Below, one piece after another: positions 1 to 12,400 of a stretch of 64,000 nt of DNA (within the stretch, counting starts at the first letter, position 1; each line of letters starts with the position of its first letter). The stretch is from Pegea sp. RAD2-039 (lineage: Eukaryota; Chordata; Thaliacea; Salpida; Salpidae), in contig JAQGEQ010000081.1 of NCBI GenBank assembly GCA_034620365.1, positions 1 to 64,000 of the forward strand, in the 5' to 3' direction. The notes beneath the pieces were generated by a model that saw only the letters and a list, made by a program, of their open reading frames with translations, made no database searches and had not been told where the DNA came from. The translations under genes and the position numbers were made by a program.

Positions 1-1869
1 CCACAAACATGAGATTGAAACAGCTTTACTTATAAGGCAGGATTTTTTCAACTGACATTTCTTTTCACTCGATTTTTGAAAGGTGAATTTGGAAACTGAT
101 AACTTCAGTTGAATTAAAGTTAGCTTCTCATTGTTGATCACCAAATATCAACAATTTCGGTTTTTACTGGAAGTAGCATGACTTTTTTCTATTTGGAATA
201 GTAACTTCAGTATTTTACATAAAAGTCAGCTGACACATTTTTTTGAATTTAAAAATACAGATTTTTAACAGATTTTTGGTTTTTATTGGTTATCAATTAT
301 TATTAAAATTAATTAACTATCATTCTACTTTTGTATAGTAGTTTTTTTGCAGCTGAACCTTTTTAGTTTTTTTTTTTCAAAACTACTGTAAGAGGTTAAT
401 CAAGAAGAACTATTTATACAAAACCATCCTGATGAAATTTACACAACTAGTCAATATAAAGTTCGATTTTTTGTTAAATTTAGCTTCTTATTTACATATA
501 AGAAGCACTAGTCAGAAGTTACCAAACTGTTATTGATTTATCAAAAGATATTTAACAGATTTATGAAAAATTGCTCAATAAGTTTTTTACATAAACAAGT
601 TTATTTTTCTCAGAAATTTGTAATTAGTTAAAATGATTATGAATAAATTAAATACACAGCTGTTGTTGTTCTGAAGTGCTCCAGCATTTACTTATTAAAG
701 TAAACATTATTTAAAGAAAAGTCAAACTAAGGAGAAATTTGTAATTAGTTAATTTTTGTTTTCTTTTGTAAAACAAATTAGTAGATTTTTTCAATTTATT
801 GAAGTAAGTTGTTTATATTACAAACAAAAAACAGAAACGCTACTTTCTATCAAAAACCGATAGAAACTACTATAAAAGATTATAATTCTAATAAAATGAT
901 TAAAATCAGTAAATAAACTGGATAATGACATCTTACTATACTTTATACTACGTAACACATAAGATTTGTATTTATAATTAAAAATTTCAGATTTCTGTTT
1001 CATAAGTTTCTTAACAAATTTAAAAAATAATTATCTTACTAAAAATAAAACATACTTTCGATTTATCGTAACTTTATTTTTTTCTGTTTTATCCCACAAA
1101 TGTGAGACTAAAGCAGGCTTATTTATAAGATTATTTTTACAAGTTGAAAGAAAGGTTAATATAATTGAGTATTATGAGCAAATTTAGAAACTGAAACATT
1201 CAGTTGAATTAAAAGCATAATTTTTTAAAAGCATGTTAGTTTTGGTGAAATTCAAATTTCAGACCTTTAATTCATCAATTTCTTAACAAATTAAAAAACA
1301 AATTCTATTTAAAAATAAAATACCATTTGGATTTATAATTTTGATTGCTTTTCTGTTTTAGTACAACTAGCAAAAAAATGAGAAAGGTAATTTTAAACTA
1401 ATCAAGATATTTTATTTTGTAGAAATACTTTTTTGATAACTCTAAACCTTTCTACTTGCTTTAAATTAATAATTTTTTAGTACATTTCATCTTAACTCAA
1501 TAAATCTAGTAATAACTTCTTGTTTTATCTTATGTTTGTATTCTTTTATAGAAATTGCAATTTACTTTTAAGTATATTTGATTACAAAATATAATTCAAA
1601 ATAACAATTGTTATAAAAACTGAAACTAACCAAAATCAAGCAATGAATATGAAGCATACGTTTTAATGTTTAGATCAGTTTCTAAGATAGACACCGATCA
1701 TTTTCTCATTCAAGAAGTTGTATAAGCCAAAACAGACAACAGTTATATCTGTCGATTTTCAACTAAATATTTTTCTTTCGTTAGGAAAAGATTTTGTTTA
1801 TGAAACCCGAAATGAAATTTGTAGAAACTTTATAATTTACTTTGAAAGTTGACTTTTGTTGATAATTTA

Positions 1870-3090
1870 ACAAATCCGCTATATGTTAAAAACTTATTTG
1901 ATTTTCGCTAGTAAGAAACATAATCTAGAACTTGAAAACAATTTAAATTGGAAAATTCCGGACAAAATTATATTCATTTAATACTTTTTATGCTATGATT
2001 ATCTGTGTAGAAAATTAACAATGAAATTTTATTCTAAGAAGCTGCTAAACTCAATCAGATATAATTTATATTTTAACGGTCAATAAAAGCAAAATAAAGA
2101 TATTGAGATTGCATTATGAGTCGGCTGCTGTTTTAAACTTTTACGTTAAAAAGTCTTTATAAATGTTTGTAATTGATTAATAGATGTCAACTTCTTTGAA
2201 CAAAAGTAGATTTTTAAATTATTAAACTAAGTTAATTTCACTGAAAAAAAAAAGAAAAAAAATGCCAATTTCGATTTAAAACCTCTAACAACTATGATAA
2301 AAGATTTTATCTTTAATAAAATCCTGAAATCCTGTATAAAATAAATAATGGTGTCTTTGTTGAATTTATTCTAAGGAATTAAGTTTTGTACAGTAAACAA
2401 TACGAAAGAAGTTTTTGACAAGCTTATTGTTTTTTTTAAAACATCTTAAAATTGTTTGAAATAAAAGTACTGTTTGCAAAAAAAAAGGCAAATAAATCTG
2501 CACATGTTAAAAACTCAATTGATTTTCGATGGTAAGAAACATTATTTATATTTTAAAAACAAGTTAGATTGGAAAATTGTTGACAAAATTATATTCATTA
2601 AATATTTTTTGTGCTATGATTATCTGCGTAGAAAATAAACCATCAAATTTTGTTCTAGAAAGTTGCTAAGCTCAATCAGATATAATTTATATTTTAATGG
2701 CCAATAAAGGCAAAATAAGGACCTGATACTGTGTTAATAGATGGCTGCTGTTCTAAATTATTACATTAAAAAGTTTTTATAAATGTTTGTTATTGATTAA
2801 TATAAGTTAAAATTTTCGAACAAAAGTAGAATTTTTAAATTATCAAACTAAATTAATTACACTTCAAATAAAAATACTAATTTCGATTTAAAAGCTCTAA
2901 GAACTATGATAAAAGACTTTACCTTTAATAAAATCCTTAATTCCTGTAAAAATTATAAAATGGCGTTAATGTTTAATTTCTGCTAAGGAATAAAGTTTTG
3001 TACACTGAAAAATAAGAAAGAAGTTTTCGACATGCTTATTGTTTTGTTTAAAACATCTTAAAATTGTTTGACATAAAAGTACTGTTTGCA
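1870..3090 (+). repeat. Tandem pair of a 0.62-kb module, direct repeat copy 1
   Basis: Two head-to-tail diverged units. Markers such as GCTATGATTATCTG occur near 1,992 and 2,612, giving a period of about 620 bases. Each contains CTCAATCAGATATAATTTAT and GGCTGCTGTT. No protein is seen. Confidence 0.8.
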
Positions 3091-3401
3091 AAAAAACGCA
3101 ACCCAGATAGCTAAATGGTTGTAAGGAAATTACAGAAACTTTTATAAGATTTGTTCTACAATGTTTAACTATTTATTATAACTTAAATTTACTTTTGTAT
3201 ATTATGAACAACTTTCTTAAAGTATTATAATTCGTTGCAGCATTTCCTTATTTCGCCAACTTAATTTAGTTGAACGAAAAACATCTTAAATATACATTGT
3301 GTAAAATTGTGCGATTAAAAACTTTGATTATTTGCTTAAAATTAGATTTAAACTTTTGCAAAAAACTTGATTTTTGAAATCAAAGCGTTGACTAGAATAT
3401 T

Positions 3402-3484
3402 AATGAAAAGCCATTCCAGTGTGGCATGTGTGGAAAACATTTTCTGAGAGGTCAACTGTCAAACGTCATGAAAAAACTCACTTT
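3402..3484 (+). pseudogene. Single C2H2 zinc finger remnant, copy 1
   Basis: The frame reads NEKPFQCGMCGKHFLRGQLS, the hallmark of a C2H2 (Kruppel-type) finger including the EKPF linker. One A is missing after 3,461. In the next frame RHEKTHF follows, supplying both histidines at the right spacing (C-x2-C-x12-H-x3-H if the lost base is restored). No neighbouring finger is visible. The same frameshift is present in the duplicate at 52,278, so the break is older than the duplication. Confidence 0.85.
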
Positions 3485-3756
3485 ATTAAATCTGTTCGAT
3501 AAATCATTTGCACAATTTTAATCATAACACATCTATTTTGTCATGAAAGTACGTCTAAGAGTCAAACTTAATTAAAATTCTTCGTGAATAACTTTTCAAA
3601 AAATAAATATCGTTATTCCTAAAACGCCAATTTAAATAAACTTCTTAAAAAATTTTATTCAAATTATTTTTCAACGATTCTGAAGATTACTTTCTTTAAA
3701 GATATGTGGTTAGTTCCTTCACTTTTTGTTCCTGAATTTTTAAAAGAATTTTAAAA

Positions 3757-3801
3757 AATGCTTTTGACAGTGTGATAGAGAAACAATTTTTGATCCTTAG
3801 G
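3757..3801 (+). mobile_element. Reverse-transcriptase-like trace NAFDSV, copy 1
   Basis: The frame reads ILKNAFDSVIEKQFLILR, resembling RT block A (aromatic/K-A-F-D-S-V). Downstream to about 3,975 there are stops and a YQPQYGALP string that could be a worn PQG block. It is a different family from the LINE at 63.5 kb. Two related copies make chance less likely, but it is short. Confidence 0.45.
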
Positions 3802-4124
3802 TTGTTCATTAGACTATGATAAGATAAAATTTTACAAAGTAAGTAAGTTCACACAATACATTTTTGGTTAGTAATAGAGATACAAATAGAAGGCTAATAT
3901 AAGATGATCCAATTTCTCTGATATCAAATCTAAAATTTACCAGCCTCAATATGGAGCTCTACCTAAGTCAAGAAAGATAATTTTTGGAAAAATCAGAAAA
4001 TTTGAAGAAACAAATGTTGAGTTAACAGAAAAATTTCAAACCTTTTAATTCTATATTGTTAAAAGATACATTTTTTAAACATTTTATTTTGTAAGTTTTT
4101 AAAATTGTAAAATTAAGTTCATTA

Positions 4125-4570
4125 ATTCATTAATTACTTAAAAATTTTATTAACGACTCCTAAAAATAATTTTCATTTTAAAAGTAAATTACATCTTTAA
4201 TTTATCATTTAGTTTGTCTTACCATTTTATCACAATTAGGAATATATATACAAAAGAATTTTAAATGAAGGAAATAATTTCACTTCTCTGTAATTAGAGT
4301 TGTCGGAAAACAAAAACTTAAAATTATATCATGTATGATGATAACTTGAAATTATATCATGGCAAACATAATTGACCGTCGTTCATCAAAGTAATTTGAG
4401 AAAATATATTGAGTTCGATTCTTTATACAACTGAATAATTCAGTTTTCAAATTAAACAAGAATACTTAAACAAATATCAAAAATAGCGTTAGTATTCATA
4501 GGAAACTAAAATTGTTATATTAACTTTTTTCAATTTTGTGTTTGTGGGGTTAATACAAATAAAATTGAGT
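4125..4570 (+). repeat. Interspersed module shared with 13,125-13,470
   Basis: Strings such as CACAATTAGGAATATAT, GAAGGAAATAATTTCACTT and GTGTTTGTGGGGTTAATAC occur here, at about 53,000-53,420 and at 13,125-13,470. No coding potential is seen. Confidence 0.7.
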
Positions 4571-5271
4571 TTGCTAAAAGCCGAAAACATACTTTTCTAA
4601 CTTTAATTTTTCTATTACTTATTATCAAAAAACAAAATATTTTTAATTGATACTTACCAAGTTTTTTAAAGAAATTTTTTTCTAGGATTGTTTATAAATT
4701 TCTAATTGTGACTTCAAAAATCTTCCAAAATTTGGTAAACTTATTTTTCAAATCATCGATTAAAATTTTTTCTAGCGAAAATCATACAATTACTCGGTTA
4801 CATTTGATAAAGATTTATTACTTCAAGTTTTTACAGCAACTAAAATATATTTTATCAATAAATCGATAGATATTTTATTTTGATTGAATTATTTATTTGA
4901 TATATCTGCGAACATAGAATCTTTTTAAAGAATAAATTTAATGTATAACCCTTTCTCCGGAAAAATTATGATTGATGATAACTCAAGGTACTTATAATTT
5001 TTCTTGTTTGTAAACCATTGAGTTCCAAATATTTTTTGCATGACTAAAGACATGTTAGAAACAGTTTATAGAAAGAATTCCATAAAAATGCTTGAATTTA
5101 TGTTTAAACTTTTAAAATAAGTATAAATTTTGTAGAATTTCTTTTAACTAAAAGTACAATTCTCTAATGGCTAGTGCCACATTTTCAAATCAAATTGTAT
5201 TTAAGAAAAGGTTTTTTGTCTTGAAATGATTTCTCAGTTTAAGAAGTCAAATGAAAGATCATAAATTTAAC

Positions 5272-5810
5272 GTAAGGTTAACAGCGACAACTAGCGACTG
5301 TTCAAGTTTACAAATAATTTGACAGAGGTTTATGAAACAAAATTTATTAAACTGATATGACAACAAACAATGAAAAGATAAAATAAAGTACCAACAGCGA
5401 CAAATTGCGGATGTAATGATTTACAAATAACTTGTTTGATTTTTAAGAAGCAAAATAAATTAAACTAAACCAAAAACAAACCAAAAACCAACTCATTTGG
5501 TTTTATTATTAGCAAACCTTTCTATAGACAATCAAATCAGCCCTTTAAAAATTTGCTTATTATTTATGTTATAAATATTATATATTTTTTTTCTATTATT
5601 AGTGATTACAGGTGATATCTTAAGCAACGTTAAGTGTTTTATAGCTTGATATGTTTTGCTTATGTATCTACTTTCTATAGTTCTATTATTTATATAATCT
5701 TTAAGTTGAAACTTATTCAAATTCAAAATATTAATGAACATTTGGAAAACTTCAAACTATCTTTTGCACCGCAATAATCATGTTATATCTTATTGCATTC
5801 TAATTAAATG
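5272..5810 (-). repeat. Inverted block of modules found in plus orientation elsewhere
   Basis: 5,272-5,500 is the reverse complement of modules at 6,900-7,515 (the CAGCGACA core and its flanks). 5,560-5,740 is the reverse complement of the CATATCAAGCTA-AAACACT module seen at 14,158, 12,155, 29,990 and 40,525. An inversion inside an older copy explains it. The 69-codon minus-strand frame here has no recognisable domain. Confidence 0.65.
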
Positions 5811-5948
5811 TTTGTGGGTTGAAATTTTAAAATCCTTACGTTTTACAAACTTTGATGAACTTTTAATTTTTAAAATTATTCAATTTGTGTTTGATTTTAT
5901 TGTGTAAGATTTCGCAATTTGTGTTTTACTACTATCTTTCTAATTTTA

Positions 5949-6044
5949 TGACCAACTTTGAATCACGTGACCAACTTTGAACCACGAGACCAACTTTGAA
6001 CCACGAGAACAACTTTGAATCACGTGACCAACTTTGAACCAACC
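5949..6044 (+). repeat. 19-bp tandem array with E-box palindrome (5 units), copy 1
   Basis: Unit ACCAACTTTGAACCACGTG; several junctions form CACGTG, the bHLH E-box palindrome, while others read CACGAG. It is always followed within 100-200 bases by the module beginning TTTACATTTTGATTAACGG. Confidence 0.9.
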
Positions 6045-6099
6045 TCAATGTAAATCTTGAGCTCATGATACCTCAAATGTAAATATTAAGTAGAAGTTT

Positions 6100-7680
6100 C
6101 TTTTTAAATAAAATTTACATTTTGATTAACGGCTACATCTAAAGTATTGTCGATCAGAACAGTTATTCTGAAAAATCATTTCAAAACCAGAATATTTTTT
6201 TTAGTACAATTTATTATTAAACTGTGGCACTTAGCTCTTAGAAATTTGATTTTTGACTGTTTAACTGACAATGGTATCATTGACATATAAATTATATCTT
6301 ATTAATGTATTCCAATTCAAAAATATAGATTTATAATTTTCTTTAAGTATTAAACACAAATTACTAATATCATTGTGTTTGTCATGAACAACTTCTGTTA
6401 TTAATGATTTGAGTCAATTTTTTTTTTTAACATAAGAAATAGTTTACAAGAAAACTGTTACTTTTTAGATCACTTTCTATGAATTATGCGATTCATTTCT
6501 CATTCAAGAAGCTAGATAAATCAAAATAGATAACAGCTATAAATGTCTATTTTTGATCAATTTTTTCCATTACTAAAAGCAAATTTTTGTGTTGAATTAG
6601 AACAAAAACAGTTTTACGAAATATATTTTTTACCTTTAAAGTGTACCTTTGGTAGATAATTCAACAAAAGCACTATAAATGAGATATAAGAACATATTTG
6701 ATTCTTGCTAGTAAAAACTATAATCAAAAAATTGAGAATCAAGAATTTTTGTTCTTTAATCATCAATCAAATATATTTTTTATTTTGATATTAAGTGAAA
6801 GAAAAATTAAAGTTAAAAACATATATTTTCTGCTTTTAGCGAAATCAACTTTCATTTACCTTAACCCCATAAATATGATACTAAAATAAGTCAACAAAAC
6901 AATTTTAAACAAACGAGTTGTTTGTGTTTGGCTTAGTGTAATTTATTTTATTTCTATAATATCAAACAAATTATTAGTAATTCACAACATCCGCCAGCTG
7001 TCGCTGTTGGCATTTTAATTTATCTTCTTCTTTATTCAATTTCTTATTCTGAAATATCAAAGTAAAAACAGACTAAAGTTGCTGCTTTACAGTTGCTGCT
7101 TACTTTTGTACTGACAATTGTATTACTGACAAATGAATTAAATTTTGTTAACAAATTACAATGCTAAATTTGCTAACATAAATCATGTATAAGATCATTT
7201 ATGTCATCTAAAATTATTTAATTTCTTATATTACTGTAAGTCTAGATGTTAAAATTAAGCCAATTTATTAAAGAAGTTAGCAAATTGTTACATCTAATGC
7301 ATGTGGAAAATTATTTTAATCGCTATAATTTAGATAGCAGCAAATCATCTACTAGCTTAAGTTGATTCGATTTTCCATACAAATGTTTGTTAACAACAAA
7401 ACAAAACGAGTTGGTTGTTGTCATTTTAGTTTAATAAATTTTGTTTAAAACTTTTGTCAAATTATTTGAGAACTTAAACAGTCGCTAGTTGTTGCTGTTG
7501 ACTTTACGTTAAATTAGCTATCCTTCATTCGACTTAATATACTGGTAAGTCACTTTTATACAGATATAATTTTCCTAAATACAATTTTATAACAAACTGT
7601 TTCAATTAGAATAATTTAATAAAGTATATAGAAGGAATTAATAACATTATTTTGCCTGTCTTCAACAGCGTCTGTCATTA
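6100..7680 (+). repeat. 1.5-kb interspersed module D with two CAGCTGTCGCTGTTGG cores, copy 1
   Basis: It opens with TTTACATTTTGATTAACGGC, continues through GTGGCACTTAGCTCTTAG, GTGTTTGTCATGAACAACTT and CATTCAAGAAGCTAGATAA, then the core ACATCCGCCAGCTGTCGCTG (from about 6,988), and a weaker second core near 7,480. Other copies lie at about 16,095-17,290, 26,385-27,780, 31,800-32,640, 43,550-45,170, 47,640-48,480 and 54,960-56,540. No coding frame is conserved between copies. Confidence 0.8.
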
Positions 7681-8834
7681 ATGATTTGTGTTCTTCAAAA
7701 TTGTTTTTGATTTAAACAAAAGAAATGAAAATCAAGAGAAACTTTTATTGTTTACATCAGTTTGTATGATAAACAAATCATTTTCTCATCCAAGAAGCTA
7801 TATAAGTCAAAATAGACAAAAGTTCTATCTGTCAATTTTCAACTAAATATTTTTTCCTATTAGAAACAATTTTCAAATTTAGCTGCTTATTTACATCTAA
7901 GAAAAACTAGTCAGAAGTTACCATACTGTTATTGATTTATCAAACAATATTTTAACAGCTTTATGAAATATTGCTCAATCAATTTATTACATAAATAAGT
8001 TTCCATTCCAAAAGTTTGTAATTAGTTAATATTTGTTTACTTTTGTAAAAGAAAAGAGTAGATTTCTTCAATTTATCAAAGTAAGTTGTTTATATTGCAA
8101 ACAAAAACTAGAAACGCTACATTCTAATGAAAACCAATGAAAACTACTATGAACGATTTTAGTTCTAATAAAATGTAAAAATCAGCGTAAATAATGGATA
8201 ATGACGTCTCGTTGAATTTTATATTACATAAACATGAATTTTTTTAATTAAAATTATAAATTTAAGATTTTTTTTCATTTAATTTTTTTAAAAACGCAAA
8301 AATAATTTTCTTACTAGAAATAGAATACATTTTGGAATAACAGTTCTATTATATAATAAGCGCTTTTGATTTGAAATTTTGAAAATTGTTAACATGTTTA
8401 AACTATCAAAAACCGGATTTTTATCCTTTTAGCATTCTAAGAATGAGGTTTAAATTACTTTAATTAGTAGAGAAAAGATTAAAATAGTCGGTTAACTTTT
8501 GTGCTTGTCTTATATATATTTGTCATTTATTCAAACTACAGTTCATATTTTAATTTTTAAATCAGTTTACTGTTGTTTATGTATTAGTAGTAACTTCGAG
8601 TCAAAATATATCTAAAAATTTGTAAATAAAGATTAAAATATAAGCTGATCTGTCTATTTACAATTTTCTCAAATTTAAAGTTTAAGAATATCCAAATAAA
8701 CTTTATTCACTAAAATAATTTACAATGTACTTCTTAAAAGAAATTGGAAAAACTTTTGAAAACTTTTATTTTTCATTAATATGGATTACAGACAAGACAA
8801 TGCATTTAACCAGAAAAGAAAATGATGAACCTTA

Positions 8835-8927
8835 AATGTTGAATTTACTAAGGATAGATTGAAGTGGTGTCGTAAGAAGATAACCGGCCAGACTAATTTC
8901 CAAACTAAGCAAAAAGAGGTTATTTAA
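8835..8927 (+). other. Short coding-like fragment, family unknown
   Basis: A 30-codon frame reads NVEFTKDRLKWCRKKITGQ and continues TNFQTKQKEVI before a stop. Codon use is less AT-skewed than the surroundings, and a preceding frame (KENDEP) could join it by a one-base shift. The ending faintly resembles the F-x-T-x-Q-x-E-x-I pattern before the Walker box of RecQ helicases, but that is a guess. It lies 144 bases beyond the end of direct repeat copy 1 and is not duplicated. Confidence 0.3.
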
Positions 8928-8999
8928 TATAAATAACAAATATTTATGAAGAAACTACTTATGTTGAAATAAATTATAATTTCTTACTAATGAAAACAT

Positions 9000-9490
9000 C
9001 AATAAAGTTATAGGTAAATTTCAGCAGTTTTATTATAACAGATTTCGAAGTACCTTAAAATTAAACCAAAATGATAGTCATTTTATAACTAGAAACAAGC
9101 AAAGTCATTAAGAATATTGTGTCAACAAAATATTTACTAATAATACAAAATTTCAAAGCAGCTAAATAAGCTACTTATAATCCAAAACAAACGCTACTAA
9201 GTTAATTTTTTTCAGATCTTTATCTATATTTACTATTACAAAATTGATATTCTATTAAAAAAAATCCTATAGAGAGTTAATCTAAGCTCTAAACAGTCAA
9301 ATATAGTTTAATTTCATTTAAGAATGATTCTACAAATGTGGAATACATTTTATCTTTTTTTTTACGTTTGAATATTATATGAAGAAACCATGTGCAAGAT
9401 AAACAGTAGTAGTTGATACACTGTTTGGTAATATTGATTAAAGTTTGTTGAAATTCATTCAACTTCAAATTAATCTGATACTTTAAAAAT
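9000..9490 (+). repeat. AT-rich module shared with 46,950-47,420
   Basis: Shared strings include AAATTCATTCAA, GCTACTTATAATCCAAA and GAGAGTTAAT. No coding potential. 8,692-8,999 before it holds only the unidentified fragment at 8,835-8,927. Confidence 0.55.
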
Positions 9491-9499
9491 ATTTTTAAT

Positions 9500-12400
9500 T
9501 ACGTAAACAATACCATTAAATAATTCGTTTTTTCTATCTTCTAATCATTCTATATTTTTTTCAGATATCTCTTACAATATTTTGGGAAGAAAAATTTTAA
9601 AGAATTTGTAGCAGATGGTATTTTGTTGAGCTCAACTACGGATTATTATATAATATAGATTAAAAACATTTTAAATGAAATTTAAAAAAAAAGAAACATC
9701 ACCTTTCAAAGTAACAAAAACACTTTTAACTAATAAATTTGGGATAGTTGTTAACCTTCAAAGCATTAATGTAGTTATATCTAATCAGAAATAGTCTAAT
9801 TATGATAATTTTTTCTCAGTTTTTAGTTTATAAAATAAAATAAAAATGTGTAGGTCAATTTAGAGTTTGCAATTTGTATTTTGAACCATATTTGAACCAT
9901 GAATCAAATTTGAAACTAAAACATGCCTATTTATAATGTTTGTAGGTTTTTAACAGCAAGTAAAATGTATTAAACAAATATTCCCTAAACCAGTTTTAGA
10001 TTTGGAGACTGATAAATTCAGTTGAAGTAAAAGCAAAACTTTCTACAGATTATTGGTAATTTTTTTTATGTATTTAAATTTTTTAAAGAAAAAACGCTTT
10101 TTTATAGAGTAATAAAACAAGTTTTTGCTCATAAATGTGGGATAACTCTAAACTGCTACCAAAAACTGTATGTGCAATAAAATGCTAAACGCATATAAAA
10201 GTTAAATATTGTGTACAAATGAATAATAACGTCTTGTAGTATTTATGTTGCAGAAAAAAGTTTTTTAATGTAGACAATATGAATAAAGTTTTCAACATGT
10301 TCATTGCTTTGTTTAAAACCTTTTACTATGCTCAAAATATTTCATAATTCTAAAATGTTTAATAATTTTTTTTGAAATTAAATTTGTGGTTGTATTTTAA
10401 GAACAGTTTTTTTAAGTTTTTAAGTTTTAAGTTTTTCAATTAACAGTTGTTTACTTTTGTAAAACAATGGTACATTTCTATATTTTATCGAAGCAAATTG
10501 TTCATATTAAAAATAAAAACCAGTAACGCTACCTTCTATCGAAAACATTTAAAAACTACCATGAAAGATTTAAATCTAATGATATATTAAAAATCAGTAG
10601 AAAACTGGATAATGACGTCTTTGTTGTATTTTATCCATAAGGAAAACGTTTCTTATTTACAATTATATATTTCCCAAAATTATAAATCAATTCCTTAAGA
10701 AATTTTAAATACAAATTTTTCTTTTTAAATTTAAACTTCATTTTGAATTTATCATTTTGCTTTTCTTCCCGTTTTAGCACAGTTAGCAAAATATAATAAA
10801 GAAAGATAATTTTAAACTAAGAAAATTTATTTTAATTTTTAGAAATACTTTATTGATAGATGTAAACCTTTTTATTAGCTATAAAGTATTAAATTTTTTC
10901 TACATTTCATCTAAATTAAATAAATCTAATAATAACTTCTTGTTTTTATCAATTAAATAAAAAAAGTACAATTTTTCTTTCATGGAAATTGCAATTTACT
11001 TTAAAGTATATTTGATTACAAAATATATTTCAAAAAGTTTTTGGATAAAACTGATAAAGTTTAGATTATTTTAAGAATATTTCATAGAAAAATTTATTAT
11101 AAAATCAAAATACAAATAATAATTTTGAAGGATTTTTAGAGAGTAAATTCATCCTTATTTATATAAATTTTAGTTGTTATATAATTCATTATAAGTAAAA
11201 ATGAATTAACAAAAGTCTGTAAAAATTAGATTACGTAAATATAAAAAAAACAATTTCATTTGAAATGGTTTCTAATGATTTATTTACTAATATTTCAAAT
11301 TTCAAAACAGTTAAACTTACTGACTTAAAATTAATTAAAATTTTATGTTAAATCTCATGAAGAAGATTATGTATTTATATTAAACTTATTTATTTTTTTT
11401 TATTTAAAAAAAAGTAAAATCAAAAAATTACGAATTTGTGTGCTTCACATTATTAAATAAGCTACCTATAATCTAAAACAAACGCTAATAAATTAATTGT
11501 TTGTAGATCTTAATCTCTATTTACTATTAACAAATCAACTTGGAAAATAAAATGCAGATAGAATTTATTTATATATTTTATTGTTTTTCAAGTTTTTTAT
11601 TTCCCTTTAATTTCGAAATTATTTAAAATTTTAAGCATTTTTAAAAGACATTTTGCCTACAGATACTTTTAAACATAAATAATTTGTTACTTAGAAAAGT
11701 TATTGTTCTTAAAAATGAAAGTTATTAATTGAAGAGATTAAATTCTATAAAAAAATTGCATTAGAAAACAAACAAGACAGTTTTTCAAAATTAGTTGCTT
11801 TAATAACAAGTTTAGTTTATTGAAAAGTTTTTTTAAATTTCACATTGCAACTAAAACTCAAAATTAGTAGGACTGTAGTAAGAAAGATAAGGAATTTATG
11901 AATAATAAAATCTTTCAAAAACTGCATGATTTCAAAATTAAAAGATTTACCAAAATTTGCAGTAAGTAAACATTTTAAAACTTTAACTCACAAACCTTAG
12001 ATTAAAATGCAATAATGTATAAGATGAGTATAACGAAGTTTTACCTGAAATTCAGGTGTTATTGTTTAGATTTTCATTGATTATTATTTTGAAGTTGAAC
12101 AAGTTTCAACTTATCAATTTTATAAACAGTTTTTCTAATAAAAGTAGAACCATAAGCGAACATATCAAGCTAAAAACACTGGAAGTTATTGAGGATCTAT
12201 ATTATTAAAATATTATCTTATTTTTATTTTATTCTAAATTTTTTGTTGAATATTTTTTCTGAACTGCGAAAAATGGAAAATATTTTCAACATAATTTACT
12301 GAAAGTTTAAACTTATTAGAATATTAATTCAGTAAATAAAGTTTACAAATTATACAATATTAAAAATATAAACATCAAATACATAGAAATATATAGGAAA

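Larger units (their letters stand above)
1..8691 (+). repeat. Large direct repeat, copy 1 (8.7 kb)
   Basis: This segment recurs in the same orientation at 48,879-57,553. The offset drifts from 48,878 at the start to 48,862 at the end through small indels. It begins at the window edge, so the true left boundary is unknown. By eye the two copies differ at about 1 percent of sites up to about 7,130 and at several percent beyond. It contains no intact gene. It holds one broken zinc finger, one reverse-transcriptase-like trace, a 19-bp tandem array and many AT-rich interspersed modules. Short open frames such as those near 818-1,003, 5,532-5,741 and 6,698-6,889 have no recognisable protein and recur in copy 2 only because the DNA is nearly identical. 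Confidence 0.95.

Noticed and set aside
428-445. CCTGATGAAATT resembling the hammerhead ribozyme CUGANGA core
   Set aside because: No GAAA partner or pairing stems at the needed spacing; the string is not kept in related modules.
5532-5741. 69-codon frame identical in both 8.7-kb copies, as a possible conserved gene
   Set aside because: Identity is explained by recent duplication; its DNA is an inverted copy of a noncoding module found at 14.2, 30.0 and 40.5 kb, where no such frame exists.
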